Part shown: positions 37,587 through 46,286 of the stretch, piece after piece
How the letters are laid out: each line of letters starts with the position of its first letter
Position numbering within the stretch: the stretch's first letter is position 1
Source: Maribacter hydrothermalis
Lineage (GTDB): Bacteria > Bacteroidota > Bacteroidia > Flavobacteriales > Flavobacteriaceae
Length of the DNA: 64,000 nt
Assembly: GCF_001913155.1 (NCBI RefSeq)
Contig: NZ_CP018760.1
Coordinates: 1-64,000, forward strand
Reading direction: 5' to 3'
The notes under the pieces: model-generated
Seen by the model: the letters and a program-made list of their open reading frames with translations, nothing else
The model's database searches: none
Told to the model about the DNA's origin: nothing
Made by a program: the position numbers and the translations under genes

Positions 37587-38217
37587 AAATAACAGAGAAA
37601 CAGTAGAGGTATCCGTGGCATCTGAAAGGGCTGAAGCCATAGGCGGTGTTTTAATTGCTTTATTTGCTGCCTTAATGGCCATTTCGCAAATGGTTAATGG
37701 AGAATTAGAGGAAGAAATGATGATTGCCCACAACAATGTGGTAAGTTACTCTAGCTGGTACCAATCTAAAAGCATTAAAGAAAGTTTAAAGGAAAGTGAG
37801 CTTGACTATTTAGCTGCCTTAATAGAAAGCGGAATTGTCACCGACGATAAAGTGCCTGTAATTAATCAGAAAATAGTAGAGGTAAAAGAGAAGATTATAA
37901 AATATGAAGCTGAAAAGACTGAGATACTTTTAGGTTCCGTTAAAGTAGGTAAAGAAAACTGGGTACAGGACATAGAAGGTGAAATGGGAATAATAACCGG
38001 GGTCAAAGAATGGGAACAGTTAACCCAAACTTATGATTATGCCACCAAAAGATTCGACTATGCATTACTTTTTTATCAAATCTGCATAGTACTTGGTGCC
38101 GTATGCATCATAATTTATGATAATCCTAAACTACAAAAAGGCTTAATTGTACTAATGATTATCTTTGGTATAACAGGTACTTTCCTCTCCGTATATGGCT
38201 ATTTACTGGCTCCTTAG
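37573..38217 (+). CDS. DUF4337-like membrane protein
   Basis: A 214-residue protein with an N-terminal hydrophobic helix (about 21-40), a middle helical soluble part and two C-terminal transmembrane helices (about 158-176 and 186-206). The segment ASERAEAIGGVLIALFAALM and the AHNNVVSYSSWYQSKSIKES block fit the DUF4337 family. Function unknown. It starts 14 bases inside rdgB, so the two are co-transcribed. Confidence 0.75.
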   Translation: MLQDKNNRETVEVSVASERAEAIGGVLIALFAALMAISQMVNGELEEEMMIAHNNVVSYSSWYQSKSIKESLKESELDYLAALIESGIVTDDKVPVINQKIVEVKEKIIKYEAEKTEILLGSVKVGKENWVQDIEGEMGIITGVKEWEQLTQTYDYATKRFDYALLFYQICIVLGAVCIIIYDNPKLQKGLIVLMIIFGITGTFLSVYGYLLAP

Positions 38218-38258
38218 CATTACTTACTATTTAATTATACCGAACCAATTATTCGCAG

Positions 38259-38266
38259 TACCTTTG
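38259..38266 (+). promoter_or_regulatory. -7 promoter element of the DEAD-box helicase gene
   Basis: TACCTTTG matches TAnnTTTG and lies about 110 bases before the ATG, so the helicase mRNA would have an unusually long leader, as is common for cold-inducible helicases. Confidence 0.5.
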
Positions 38267-38376
38267 CAAATTAATTAACGCCGCTAGTATAGCATGTGTT
38301 GCGCTGAGTATAAATAGGTTATAAACGATAATCGCTCTATGCAACATTCATATTTGCGATTTAGTAAAACATATTT

Positions 38377-40197
38377 ATGACAAAGTTTGAAGCACTAGGA
38401 CTGCAAAAGTCCTTATTAGATGCTATTACTGATATGGGTTTTGAAACCCCATCAGAAGTACAAGAAAAAGCAATCCCAATTTTATTGGAAAGTGAAACCG
38501 ATTTGGTTGCCTTAGCGCAAACAGGTACAGGTAAAACTGCCGCATTCGGCTTTCCTTTAATTCAAAAAATTGATAGAGATAGTAGAACCACACAAGGTTT
38601 AATTCTATCACCAACTCGTGAGCTTTGTTTGCAAATCACCAATGAAATGCAAGCATACTCTAAGTATGAACGTAATATTAACGTAGTTGCTATTTACGGT
38701 GGCGCCAGTATTACGGAACAAGCAAGACAAATAAAAAGAGGTGCTCAAATAATAGTAGCTACCCCAGGTAGAATGAAAGATATGATCAGCAGACGTCTTG
38801 TTGATATTTCTAAAATAGACTATTGTGTTCTTGACGAAGCAGATGAAATGCTGAACATGGGCTTTATGGAAGATATTAAAGAGATTCTTTCCAATACGCC
38901 TAAAGAAAAATCTACTTGGTTATTTTCTGCTACCATGCCTAAAGAGGTAGCAGTTATTGCTAAAAAATTCATGCATTCTCCACAAGAGATTACAGTGGGT
39001 GCCAAAAACTCTGGTGCATCAACTGTACAACATGAATATTATGTTGTTGGCGGTAGAGACCGCTACCCTGCTTTAAAAAGATTAGCAGATACCAACCCAG
39101 ATATTTTTTCCGTTATTTTCTGTAGAACAAAACGTGATACGCAAAAAGTTGCCGAAAAACTAATCGAAGACGGTTATAATGCTGGTGCTTTACACGGAGA
39201 TTTAAGCCAGAACCAAAGAGATTTGGTAATGAACTCTTTCCGTAAGAAACAAATACAAATGTTAGTGGCAACTGATGTAGCTGCACGTGGTATTGATGTG
39301 GATGACATTACACATGTTATCAATTACCAATTACCAGATGAAATAGAAACGTACACACACCGAAGTGGTAGAACTGGTAGAGCGGGTAAATCTGGTATCT
39401 CCATGGTTATTATTACCCGTAGTGAACAACGCAAGATAAAGGCAATTGAAAATAAAATCAATCAAAAGTTTTTAGCTAAACAAATTCCTTCAGGAATGGA
39501 AATTTGTGAGATTCAATTGTATCATTTAGCCAATAAAATAAAGGACACAAAAATAAATAAAGATGTTGATAGCTACTTACCGGCTATTAACGAGGTTTTC
39601 GAAGGTATTGATCGCGAGGATTTAATAAAAAAAATTGTTTCAGTTGAATTTACAAGATTCTTCAACTATTACAATAAAACCAAAGACCTTAACTCTACCG
39701 ATAATGGTAGAGATAGAGGCGAAGGTAGAGATAGAGCAGAAATACCAACTAGTGGTGCCGTTCGCTATTTCATAAACGTCGGTGAAAAAGACGGATATGA
39801 TTGGATGTCATTAAAAGATTTCATTAGGGATACCGTTGGCCTTGGTCAAGAAGACGTATTTAAAGTAGATGTGAAAGAAAGTTTTTCGTTCTTTAATACC
39901 GAAGCAGAAGCTACACAACAAATACTTGATAAATTCACCGAATTTAAAGTTGATGGTAGATTCGTAAATGTTGAAGTTTCCAAAAACCCTGGTGGCGGTG
40001 GCGGTAGCCGACGCAGAAGCGGAGGCGGTGGCGGTTTCAAAGGAAAAAGAAGCGGCAGAAGAGATGATGACCGTGGTGGAAGAGGAAGAAAAGATAGTGA
40101 TCGCGAATCTAAAGGAAGAAGACGTGATCGTAGTGAATCTAGCAGTCCAAACTCTGGAAAAAGACGAAGCACTAAAAGAAAGGGAGATTTCTTTTAG
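38377..40197 (+). CDS. DEAD-box RNA helicase (DeaD/CshA type)
   Basis: An ATP-dependent RNA helicase of 606 residues, acting in ribosome assembly or RNA decay. The helicase core (about 1-370) shows the Q motif, Walker A AQTGTGKTAAF, PTRELCLQ, the DEAD box VLDEADEML, SAT in LFSATMP, and HRSGRTGRAGKSG. A C-terminal RNA-binding (DbpA-like) domain follows at about 440-535, then a glycine/arginine/serine-rich basic tail (GGGGGSRRRSGGGGGF) of about 70 residues. The gene is followed by a UUCG-loop terminator. Confidence 0.95.
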   Translation: MTKFEALGLQKSLLDAITDMGFETPSEVQEKAIPILLESETDLVALAQTGTGKTAAFGFPLIQKIDRDSRTTQGLILSPTRELCLQITNEMQAYSKYERNINVVAIYGGASITEQARQIKRGAQIIVATPGRMKDMISRRLVDISKIDYCVLDEADEMLNMGFMEDIKEILSNTPKEKSTWLFSATMPKEVAVIAKKFMHSPQEITVGAKNSGASTVQHEYYVVGGRDRYPALKRLADTNPDIFSVIFCRTKRDTQKVAEKLIEDGYNAGALHGDLSQNQRDLVMNSFRKKQIQMLVATDVAARGIDVDDITHVINYQLPDEIETYTHRSGRTGRAGKSGISMVIITRSEQRKIKAIENKINQKFLAKQIPSGMEICEIQLYHLANKIKDTKINKDVDSYLPAINEVFEGIDREDLIKKIVSVEFTRFFNYYNKTKDLNSTDNGRDRGEGRDRAEIPTSGAVRYFINVGEKDGYDWMSLKDFIRDTVGLGQEDVFKVDVKESFSFFNTEAEATQQILDKFTEFKVDGRFVNVEVSKNPGGGGGSRRRSGGGGGFKGKRSGRRDDDRGGRGRKDSDRESKGRRRDRSESSSPNSGKRRSTKRKGDFF

Positions 40198-40210
40198 TTA
40201 ATTGTATATT

Positions 40211-40238
40211 AAAAATACGCTTCGGCGTATTTTTTTTA
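40211..40238 (+). terminator. Terminator with TTCG tetraloop
   Basis: AAAAATACGC-TTCG-GCGTATTTTT with a T run follows the helicase gene. The UUCG loop closed by C-G is exceptionally stable. Confidence 0.92.
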
Positions 40239-40272
40239 TTTTGTTTGTATCCTTAAACTTGGCGTCAATAGC

Positions 40273-41043
40273 ATGAAATACCTTTTATTAGTCTTAATTA
40301 CTTTAAGTTCCCTTATTGGATTTTCACAAGACACAGAAGAAAGTCAACGGTTAAGTGCCATAGTTATAAACGCACAAACCCAAGAAGTTCTTGAAAGTGT
40401 CCATGTCGTTAATTTAAACCAAGTATTTGGTACTATAACCAATGAAAAAGGAGAGTTTTCAATAACCGCAGCAGTTAATGATACTTTATATTTTTCCTTT
40501 TTAGGATTTAAATCTCAAAAAATTAGGGTTACCAATGATATGTTCAAATTTAAAGACACCAAAATTTCTTTAACAGAATTGGCTTATGCCTTGGAAGAAG
40601 TAATTGTTAGACCCTATCAACTTACGGGATATTTAGAAATTGATGTTAAAAATCTTCCAATAAATAATGCCTATCAGTATAGCATATCTGGCTTAGGTGT
40701 CAGCTACGAAGGTGGTAGTAAAAACCCTAGTGCAGTAACAAAAGTCTTAGGTGCAATTTTAAATCCTGCAGATTTACTTCGAAACTTATTTGGAAAGAAA
40801 CCCGCACAAATGCGTAAACTAAGACAAATGCGAGAAGACGATGAAATTCGTAATTTGTTGGCATCAAAATTTGATAGAGAAACGCTTACTGAATTTCTTC
40901 AGTTAGAAAAAGTAGATATTCAAGATATTCTTAATAATTGTAATTACTCAAAATCTTTCATTACAACGGCCAATGACCTTCAAATTCTTGATGCTATTAG
41001 TAGCTGTTTCGAAGAATATAAAGTACTTAATAGAAAAAAATAA
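40273..41043 (+). CDS. Exported protein with carboxypeptidase-like regulatory domain
   Basis: A 256-residue protein with a signal peptide (LLLVLITLSSLIGFSQ), then a CarboxypepD_reg-like beta-sandwich (about 28-105: LSAIVINAQTQEVLESVHVV, TNEKGEFSI, LYFSFLGFKSQKIRV) and a C-terminal helical part of unknown type. The first domain is the same kind found before TonB receptor plugs, but no receptor domain follows, so it is a stand-alone periplasmic protein. It may be linked to the GH13 gene 50 bases downstream. Confidence 0.82.
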   Translation: MKYLLLVLITLSSLIGFSQDTEESQRLSAIVINAQTQEVLESVHVVNLNQVFGTITNEKGEFSITAAVNDTLYFSFLGFKSQKIRVTNDMFKFKDTKISLTELAYALEEVIVRPYQLTGYLEIDVKNLPINNAYQYSISGLGVSYEGGSKNPSAVTKVLGAILNPADLLRNLFGKKPAQMRKLRQMREDDEIRNLLASKFDRETLTEFLQLEKVDIQDILNNCNYSKSFITTANDLQILDAISSCFEEYKVLNRKK

Positions 41044-41093
41044 TATTTTTTAAATTCAAATCCTTGTTATAGCTTTAAAGCAAATAACAGGAA

Positions 41094-42785
41094 ATGAAAA
41101 AGTTGTTCTTATTTATAGTATGTTTTATGGTTTTGGTTTCTTGCCAACCAAACACTAAAAACAAAGTTGAAAAAATTGTAATTGTCAACGACACTTTAAA
41201 TAAACCCAACAAGAATCCTAATTTTCAATGGGAAGCCGCAACTATTTACTTTTTACTTACCGATCGTTTTAATAATGGCAACCCAAATAATGACCTCAAT
41301 TTTGAACGTGATTCAGAAACTGGAAAGCTAAGAGGATTTATGGGAGGTGATATTCAAGGTATTACCCAAAAAATTCAAGAAGGTTATTTTTCTAAGCTTG
41401 GCGTAAACGCAATATGGTTTACCCCTGTAATTGAACAGGTTCATGGTGATACGGATGAGGGTACTGGCAACACGTACGGCTATCATGGCTATTGGGCAAA
41501 AGATTGGACTGCATTAGACCCCAATTTTGGTACTGAAAAAGATTTAAATCAATTAGTTAAAACTGCACATGAAAACGGTATACGAGTTTTATTGGACGTC
41601 GTTTTAAACCATACCGGACCCGTAACTGAAAGAGACCCTGTTTGGCCTAAAGAATGGGTGAGAACATCCCCTACTTGCGAATTTACAACATATGAAAACA
41701 CAACGGAATGTACTCTTGTGGCTAACTTACCTGATATTTTAACTGAATCGGATATCGCTGTAAACTTACCCGATGCTCTTTTAGCAAAGTGGAAGGTTGA
41801 AGGTAGATTAAGTGAAGAATTAGACGAGTTAGACTTATTTTTTGACCGAACTGGCTACCCAAGAGCTCCTAAGTTTTATATAATTAAGTGGTTAACCGAT
41901 TATATTAATAAATACGGAGTAGACGGATTTAGGGTTGATACTGTTAAACATGTAAATGAAAATTCTTGGGCCGAATTATATAAGGAATCTTCAATAGCAT
42001 TTGAACTTTGGAAAAAGAAAAACAAAGACCAAGTTTTAGATGACAACCCTTTTTATATGGTTGGTGAAGTATATAATTATGGTATATCTAGTGGGCAGGA
42101 GTACGACTTCGGAGACAAAAAAGTAAATTATTTTGATAATGGATTTAAGAGCCTTATCAATTTTGAATTAAAGACGGATGCCGAAAAGGATTATGAATCT
42201 ATTTTTACCAAATACAGCAAACTTTTACACACTACTTTAAAAAACAAAAGCGTTCTAAACTACCTTACATCACATGATGATGGCCAACCTTTTGATAAGG
42301 AAAGAACTAATCCGAAACGGGCAGCAAATGTATTATTATTGACTCCTGGAGCTTCGCAAATTTACTATGGCGATGAAACTGCACGGGATTTAACCATTGA
42401 AGGTACCAAAGGCGATGCCACTTTAAGATCATTTATGAATTGGGACGAATTAGATAGCTTACAGCAAACGAAAGAAATCTTAAGTCATTGGCAAAAACTA
42501 GGAACCTTTAGAAATAACCACCCATCTATTGGAGCAGGAATTCACAACCGTATTTCAAAATCTCCATATGTGTTTAGTAGATATTTAAAAAAGGATAATT
42601 ATGTAGATAAAGTTGTTATTGGTCTAGATTTACCAAAGGGTAAAAAGTCTATTTCCGTAAAAGGTGTTTTTGGAGAAGGCACAAAACTTTATGACAGTTT
42701 TTCAAAGACTGAAACAATAGTAACTAAAGGTAAAGTTATACTTGAAAATAATCTAGATATAGCTTTGCTTGAATTAGCTCAATAA
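41094..42785 (+). CDS. GH13 alpha-amylase family lipoprotein
   Basis: A 563-residue secreted glycoside hydrolase with a lipoprotein signal (LFLFIVCFMVLVSC, cysteine near residue 17). The GH13 (beta/alpha)8 motifs are present: YFLLTDRFNNGNPNND (the calcium region), VLLDVVLNHTGP (motif I), DGFRVDTVKH with the nucleophile aspartate, MVGEVYNYG with the acid glutamate and YLTSHDDGQPF with the transition-state-stabilising aspartate. It would degrade alpha-glucans outside or at the cell surface. No susC/susD pair is adjacent, so it is an isolated amylase gene, next to the carboxypeptidase-domain gene. Confidence 0.93.
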   Translation: MKKLFLFIVCFMVLVSCQPNTKNKVEKIVIVNDTLNKPNKNPNFQWEAATIYFLLTDRFNNGNPNNDLNFERDSETGKLRGFMGGDIQGITQKIQEGYFSKLGVNAIWFTPVIEQVHGDTDEGTGNTYGYHGYWAKDWTALDPNFGTEKDLNQLVKTAHENGIRVLLDVVLNHTGPVTERDPVWPKEWVRTSPTCEFTTYENTTECTLVANLPDILTESDIAVNLPDALLAKWKVEGRLSEELDELDLFFDRTGYPRAPKFYIIKWLTDYINKYGVDGFRVDTVKHVNENSWAELYKESSIAFELWKKKNKDQVLDDNPFYMVGEVYNYGISSGQEYDFGDKKVNYFDNGFKSLINFELKTDAEKDYESIFTKYSKLLHTTLKNKSVLNYLTSHDDGQPFDKERTNPKRAANVLLLTPGASQIYYGDETARDLTIEGTKGDATLRSFMNWDELDSLQQTKEILSHWQKLGTFRNNHPSIGAGIHNRISKSPYVFSRYLKKDNYVDKVVIGLDLPKGKKSISVKGVFGEGTKLYDSFSKTETIVTKGKVILENNLDIALLELAQ

Positions 42786-42790
42786 GATAA

Positions 42791-43156
42791 CTACTTATTG
42801 GAATGTACGGCTATTCTATTGCCCTCGGTATCTTTTAATAGGCCCATAAACCCATGCCCTTCCCCTATTTCGGATTTTGGCTGTATCACTTGTCCACCTG
42901 CTTTTTCAACTTTGCCTAATACAACTGCCGCATCTTCGCACGCAAAGTAAATTAAGGTACCATCTGTTAAACTAGGTACATATTGCATATGCTGTACCAA
43001 GGCACCATTGGCGACTCCTAAGTTTGGTTTACCTGGGAATAAACCCATAACAAATTCCCCAAAATTATTAACTGTAATAGTTACGTCCAATATAGTTTCA
43101 TAAAACTTTTTAGCGCGCTCCATATTAATCACCGGAACTTCAAACCATGCTATCAT
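42791..43156 (-). CDS. VOC family (glyoxalase-like) protein
   Basis: A 121-residue protein of the vicinal-oxygen-chelate fold, with paired beta-alpha-beta modules: MIAWFEVPVINMERAKKFYE at the start, and GHGFMGLLKDTEGNRIAVHS at the end with the metal-binding acidic position. It may act as a glyoxalase, dioxygenase or resistance protein; the substrate is unknown. It ends 5 bases from the convergent amylase gene and follows an SRPBCC gene by 3 bases in one operon. Confidence 0.87.
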   Translation of the reverse strand: MIAWFEVPVINMERAKKFYETILDVTITVNNFGEFVMGLFPGKPNLGVANGALVQHMQYVPSLTDGTLIYFACEDAAVVLGKVEKAGGQVIQPKSEIGEGHGFMGLLKDTEGNRIAVHSNK

Positions 43157-43159
43157 AAA

Positions 43160-43687
43160 TTATTTGTTTAAATTGTTTTTTAAATTTTGAAGTCCTTGTT
43201 CAAAATCTTTACCTACCATTTTATCCATACTCATAAACAGCATCATTATATTCATAGGAAATTTATTATTTCCGGTAAAACCCCAAGTAACCTTGCTTCT
43301 GTTCCCGTCTAGTTCTTCAAGTTCCATATAACAATCTGATTGAGACTTATATGGCTTTAAAAATCTTAAGTCCTGTTCAATTCGTTTACCTTCTACTATT
43401 TTAGTTATTTCTTGTTCCCCCTCACCTACTTCTTTATTACCGTTCCAATAACTTACAGCACCAATTTCGCCATCAATGCCAGTAAATTTTTGTTCCATAT
43501 TAGGGTCTTTTTTAGCCCAAGGAGACCATTCTTGTTGCTTTTTTAAATACTTAAGGTTCTCCCAAACTATATCTGTAGAATGGTCGAAATCAATACTTCT
43601 AGAAACATTGTAATTTTTAGGTGCGATTAAAGCCATTAAAATTACCAACGCCAATAAAATTCCTATAATAATTAATGCAGTATACAT
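43160..43687 (-). CDS. SRPBCC family protein with N-terminal membrane helix
   Basis: A 175-residue protein with one transmembrane helix (about 3-22), followed by a START/Bet v1-like SRPBCC domain (YNVSRSIDFDHSTDIVWENL, then FTGIDGEIGAVSYWNGNKEVG and MVGKDFEQGLQNLKNNLN). Such domains form a hydrophobic ligand pocket. It is co-transcribed with the VOC gene (3-base gap); both families are often found together in stress or small-molecule operons. Ligand unknown. Confidence 0.85.
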   Translation of the reverse strand: MYTALIIIGILLALVILMALIAPKNYNVSRSIDFDHSTDIVWENLKYLKKQQEWSPWAKKDPNMEQKFTGIDGEIGAVSYWNGNKEVGEGEQEITKIVEGKRIEQDLRFLKPYKSQSDCYMELEELDGNRSKVTWGFTGNNKFPMNIMMLFMSMDKMVGKDFEQGLQNLKNNLNK

Positions 43688-43728
43688 TCTTTAGCTATTT
43701 AGTTGTTAATTAACAAGTAAAGCAAATT

Positions 43729-44385
43729 TTAATTATCGGTATTATACCTTTCTAATATATCATCTATACTTCTTATTGATTTCTTGGTCCAATTTAATCG
43801 TAATTCCAACATTTCATCCGAAGTCAATTTCCAATCTACATTTGATGATTTTAACTTAGTAGTTAAATGTTGTAATATAATTGCTGCCGACACCGATATA
43901 TTAAGACTTTCGGTAAAACCAACCATTGGTATTTTTAAATATGCATCTGAGTTTTCCAATACATAATCACTTAAACCTTTTTTCTCCGTTCCAAAAAACA
44001 AAGCGATTTTGCTATCTAACTTAAAATCTTGTAATAATGAACCATCTGCATGCGGACTTGTAGCTACAATTTTGTAGCCCTTGTTTCTTAATGAATCGAT
44101 AACCTGTTTTGAATCTTGATAACGTTTAATATCTACCCATTTCTGTGCTCCCATGGCAATTTCTTCATCTAGGCGTTTACCATATTTACCCTCTATTAAA
44201 TGTGCTGTCTGTATTCCAAAAGATTCGCAACTTCTAACTACCGCACTGGTATTATGCATTTGAAAAACATCTTCTACCGCGACTGTTATATAATTAGTCC
44301 GCTGACTCATTATATCCGTAAACCTTTCTTTCCTATTTTCTGAAATTAACTCTTCTAAATAAGCTAAAAGCTTCATATCTATCAT
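43729..44385 (-). CDS. TrmH family RNA 2'-O-methyltransferase
   Basis: A SPOUT methyltransferase of 218 residues from the ATG at 44385. Family motifs are AVEDVFQMHNTSAVVRSCESFG, IALFFGTEKKGLSD and the knot segment IPMVGFTESLNISVSAAIIL. This is the TrmH pattern (Gm18 tRNA methylation), as the helical C-terminal tail suggests, but other 23S rRNA ribose methyltransferases look similar. An in-frame start 12 codons upstream exists; the later ATG (MIDMKLL) is preferred from family alignment. It is divergent from the sirtuin gene. Confidence 0.9.
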   Translation of the reverse strand: MIDMKLLAYLEELISENRKERFTDIMSQRTNYITVAVEDVFQMHNTSAVVRSCESFGIQTAHLIEGKYGKRLDEEIAMGAQKWVDIKRYQDSKQVIDSLRNKGYKIVATSPHADGSLLQDFKLDSKIALFFGTEKKGLSDYVLENSDAYLKIPMVGFTESLNISVSAAIILQHLTTKLKSSNVDWKLTSDEMLELRLNWTKKSIRSIDDILERYNTDN

Positions 44386-44434
44386 ACAACCAAGATAAGA
44401 AAAGTATATTTTTAAACTCAAACTAATACTTCAG

Positions 44435-45121
44435 GTGAAAAACATTGCAATTTTAACAGGAGCCGGAATATCCGCAGAAAGCGGATTAAAAACCTTTAGA
44501 GATTCTAACGGTCTCTGGGAAGGTCATGATGTTATGACAGTTGCTTCTCCTGAAGGTTTTCAAAGTAATCCTAAATTAGTTTTGGATTTTTACAATCAAC
44601 GTAGAAGACAATTATTAAAAGTTCAACCAAATAATGCGCATAAAGCCTTAGTTCATTTAGAAAAACACTTTAACGCGCATGTTATAACGCAGAATGTAGA
44701 TGATTTACATGAACGTGCAGGAAGCTCAAAAGTAATTCATTTACATGGCGAGCTGTTAAAAGCGCGTAGTACCGTTAATAAGGAAGATATTTTTGAATGG
44801 AAGAAAGATATCTTATTAGGAGATTATTGCAAGTGCGGTTACCAAATAAGGCCACATATTGTTTGGTTTGGAGAAGAAGTACCCCTATTAGATACAGCCA
44901 TAAACATAACAGAACAGGCAGATATCATCATTATTATTGGTACGTCTATGCAGGTATACCCAGCTGCAAGTTTAATAAATTTCGCAAAACCTAATACTCC
45001 TATTTACTTCATTGATCCAAACCCTGTATTTACTAATTCTAGAAACAATCATATAACAGTAATTTCCAAAAATGCCGTAAGCGGTGTCCCTACTTTGGTT
45101 GCTTCCCTAATTGATAAATAA
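44435..45121 (+). CDS. cobB: Sir2-family NAD-dependent deacylase
   Basis: A 228-residue sirtuin using NAD+ to remove acyl groups from lysine. Visible are LTGAGISAESGL and FRDSNGLW in the NAD site, TQNVDDLHERAG, the catalytic histidine in HLHGE and IIGTSMQVYPA. YNQRRRQL holds a tyrosine and an arginine like those reading succinyl lysine in class III sirtuins, so desuccinylation is plausible. Of the zinc cysteines only a CKC pair in GDYCKCG remains; the first Cys is replaced in LLKARST. The start is GTG. The last 32 bases overlap the convergent next gene. Confidence 0.9.
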   Translation: MKNIAILTGAGISAESGLKTFRDSNGLWEGHDVMTVASPEGFQSNPKLVLDFYNQRRRQLLKVQPNNAHKALVHLEKHFNAHVITQNVDDLHERAGSSKVIHLHGELLKARSTVNKEDIFEWKKDILLGDYCKCGYQIRPHIVWFGEEVPLLDTAINITEQADIIIIIGTSMQVYPAASLINFAKPNTPIYFIDPNPVFTNSRNNHITVISKNAVSGVPTLVASLIDK

Positions 45122-45563
45122 TTCTGGTTTGTTTTGCCCATTCAACCACATCATTTATCTGACTTTTTGAAAGCTTGGCTTTGCTATGTAAAAATGTGTA
45201 ATCCGTTATAGGCATAGTACCATTCATCACTTCTTCTTCTATTTCTTCTAACAAATGGTCTTTTTTATCTAAAGAATAATTTTCCCATTCAGAAAAATTT
45301 AAATGTTCTTTACCTTCATTAACATGATTAGCCAGCCAATAAGAAATAGGTGCTATATTATTGTACCATGGGTACGTTGTATTATTACTATGGCAATCAT
45401 AGCATGAAGTCGCGAATATTCTTTTTAGTTCTGGTGAAGGATTTGTTTCTTTTAAAAATATAGAAGTGTGATTACCTGCAGATATATTTTTTGTAGGACT
45501 AAAAAATTGCATAGCTACCAAAGCGATAACTAGCAGTAGGCTAATTTTTTTTATTACTTTCAT
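45090..45563 (-). CDS. Haem-binding domain protein, CxxCH
   Basis: A 157-residue exported protein with an N-terminal hydrophobic segment (about 7-20) and a single c-type haem attachment motif CYDCH in TSCYDCHSNNTTYPWY, characteristic of the Bacteroidota haem-binding domain family. It is predicted to be periplasmic and may carry electrons or bind haem; no redox partner is adjacent. The 3' end overlaps the convergent sirtuin gene by 32 bases. Confidence 0.85.
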   Translation of the reverse strand: MKVIKKISLLLVIALVAMQFFSPTKNISAGNHTSIFLKETNPSPELKRIFATSCYDCHSNNTTYPWYNNIAPISYWLANHVNEGKEHLNFSEWENYSLDKKDHLLEEIEEEVMNGTMPITDYTFLHSKAKLSKSQINDVVEWAKQTRIIYQLGKQPK

Positions 45564-45597
45564 ATTTGGGGAAAATATCCTTTAAAGATACAATTTT

Positions 45598-46164
45598 ATG
45601 ACTAAGGATGAACTTAGCAAGGCATTGAATTATGTTAATGCCTCACGAGTAGATAGAACAAAAATGGCTAAAAAAATTGAAGCACAACCCCACTTGATAC
45701 CTCTTCTTATAGAAATATCAACAGAAAACAACGACCCCGTTTCATGTAAAGCTAGTTGGGTATTAGAGTCCATAGCTAACCAAGACTTAAGTTACATTTA
45801 TCACTATTTAGATCCATTTATTAATTCATTATCAAAATTAAAGTTAGAATCATCTATACGGCCGGCTTCTAAAATTTGTCAACTTTTGATTCAGCATCAT
45901 TTTTCGAAAAAATTAACTTCATCAAACCAAATACTTCAAAAAAATCATTTAAATACAATTTCAGAATCGGCATTCGACTGGCTAATTGGCGATCATAAAG
46001 TAGCCCCAAAAGCCTACTCCATGACAACCCTTTTACTATTGGGAAGAAAAATTGAATGGATACATTCAGAACTGCAGCTAATTTTAAAACAAAACTATGA
46101 GAGTGGTAGCGCTGCCTATAAAGCGCGCGCTAGAAAGACTTTAAAAATTTTAGAAAAAAAATAG
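45598..46164 (+). CDS. Helical repeat (HEAT-like) protein of unknown function
   Basis: A 188-residue protein made of helices, with repeated segments such as LIPLLIEISTENNDPVSCKASWVLESIANQ and YIYHYLDPFINSLSKLKLESSIRPASKIC (ends quoted: LIPLLIEIS and SSIRPASKIC). These resemble HEAT or armadillo repeats used for protein interaction. No signal peptide. It precedes purB by 122 bases, and automatic pipelines may copy the name adenylosuccinate lyase onto it because of that; the sequence does not support this. Function unknown. Confidence 0.75.
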   Translation: MTKDELSKALNYVNASRVDRTKMAKKIEAQPHLIPLLIEISTENNDPVSCKASWVLESIANQDLSYIYHYLDPFINSLSKLKLESSIRPASKICQLLIQHHFSKKLTSSNQILQKNHLNTISESAFDWLIGDHKVAPKAYSMTTLLLLGRKIEWIHSELQLILKQNYESGSAAYKARARKTLKILEKK

Positions 46165-46253
46165 TTTTTTTACTCCAAAATACTGTTGAACTAAATTTTA
46201 AAATTTGACTATAACTAATGGCCTATAGAGTTTTAAACTATGGAACGAATAGG

Positions 46254-46261
46254 TATATTTG
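46254..46261 (+). promoter_or_regulatory. -7 promoter element of purB
   Basis: TATATTTG matches TAnnTTTG and lies 25 bases before the purB ATG. Confidence 0.6.
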
Positions 46262-46286
46262 CCCCTTATTAATTTAACCATTAGTT

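Noticed and set aside
39968..40172. A long open frame on the other strand of the helicase C-terminal tail
   Set aside because: It is low-complexity translation of the glycine/arginine-rich repeat tail and has no start context or homology.
45598..46164. Adenylosuccinate lyase domain in the helical-repeat protein
   Set aside because: No lyase motif is present; the name would only be borrowed from purB next to it.
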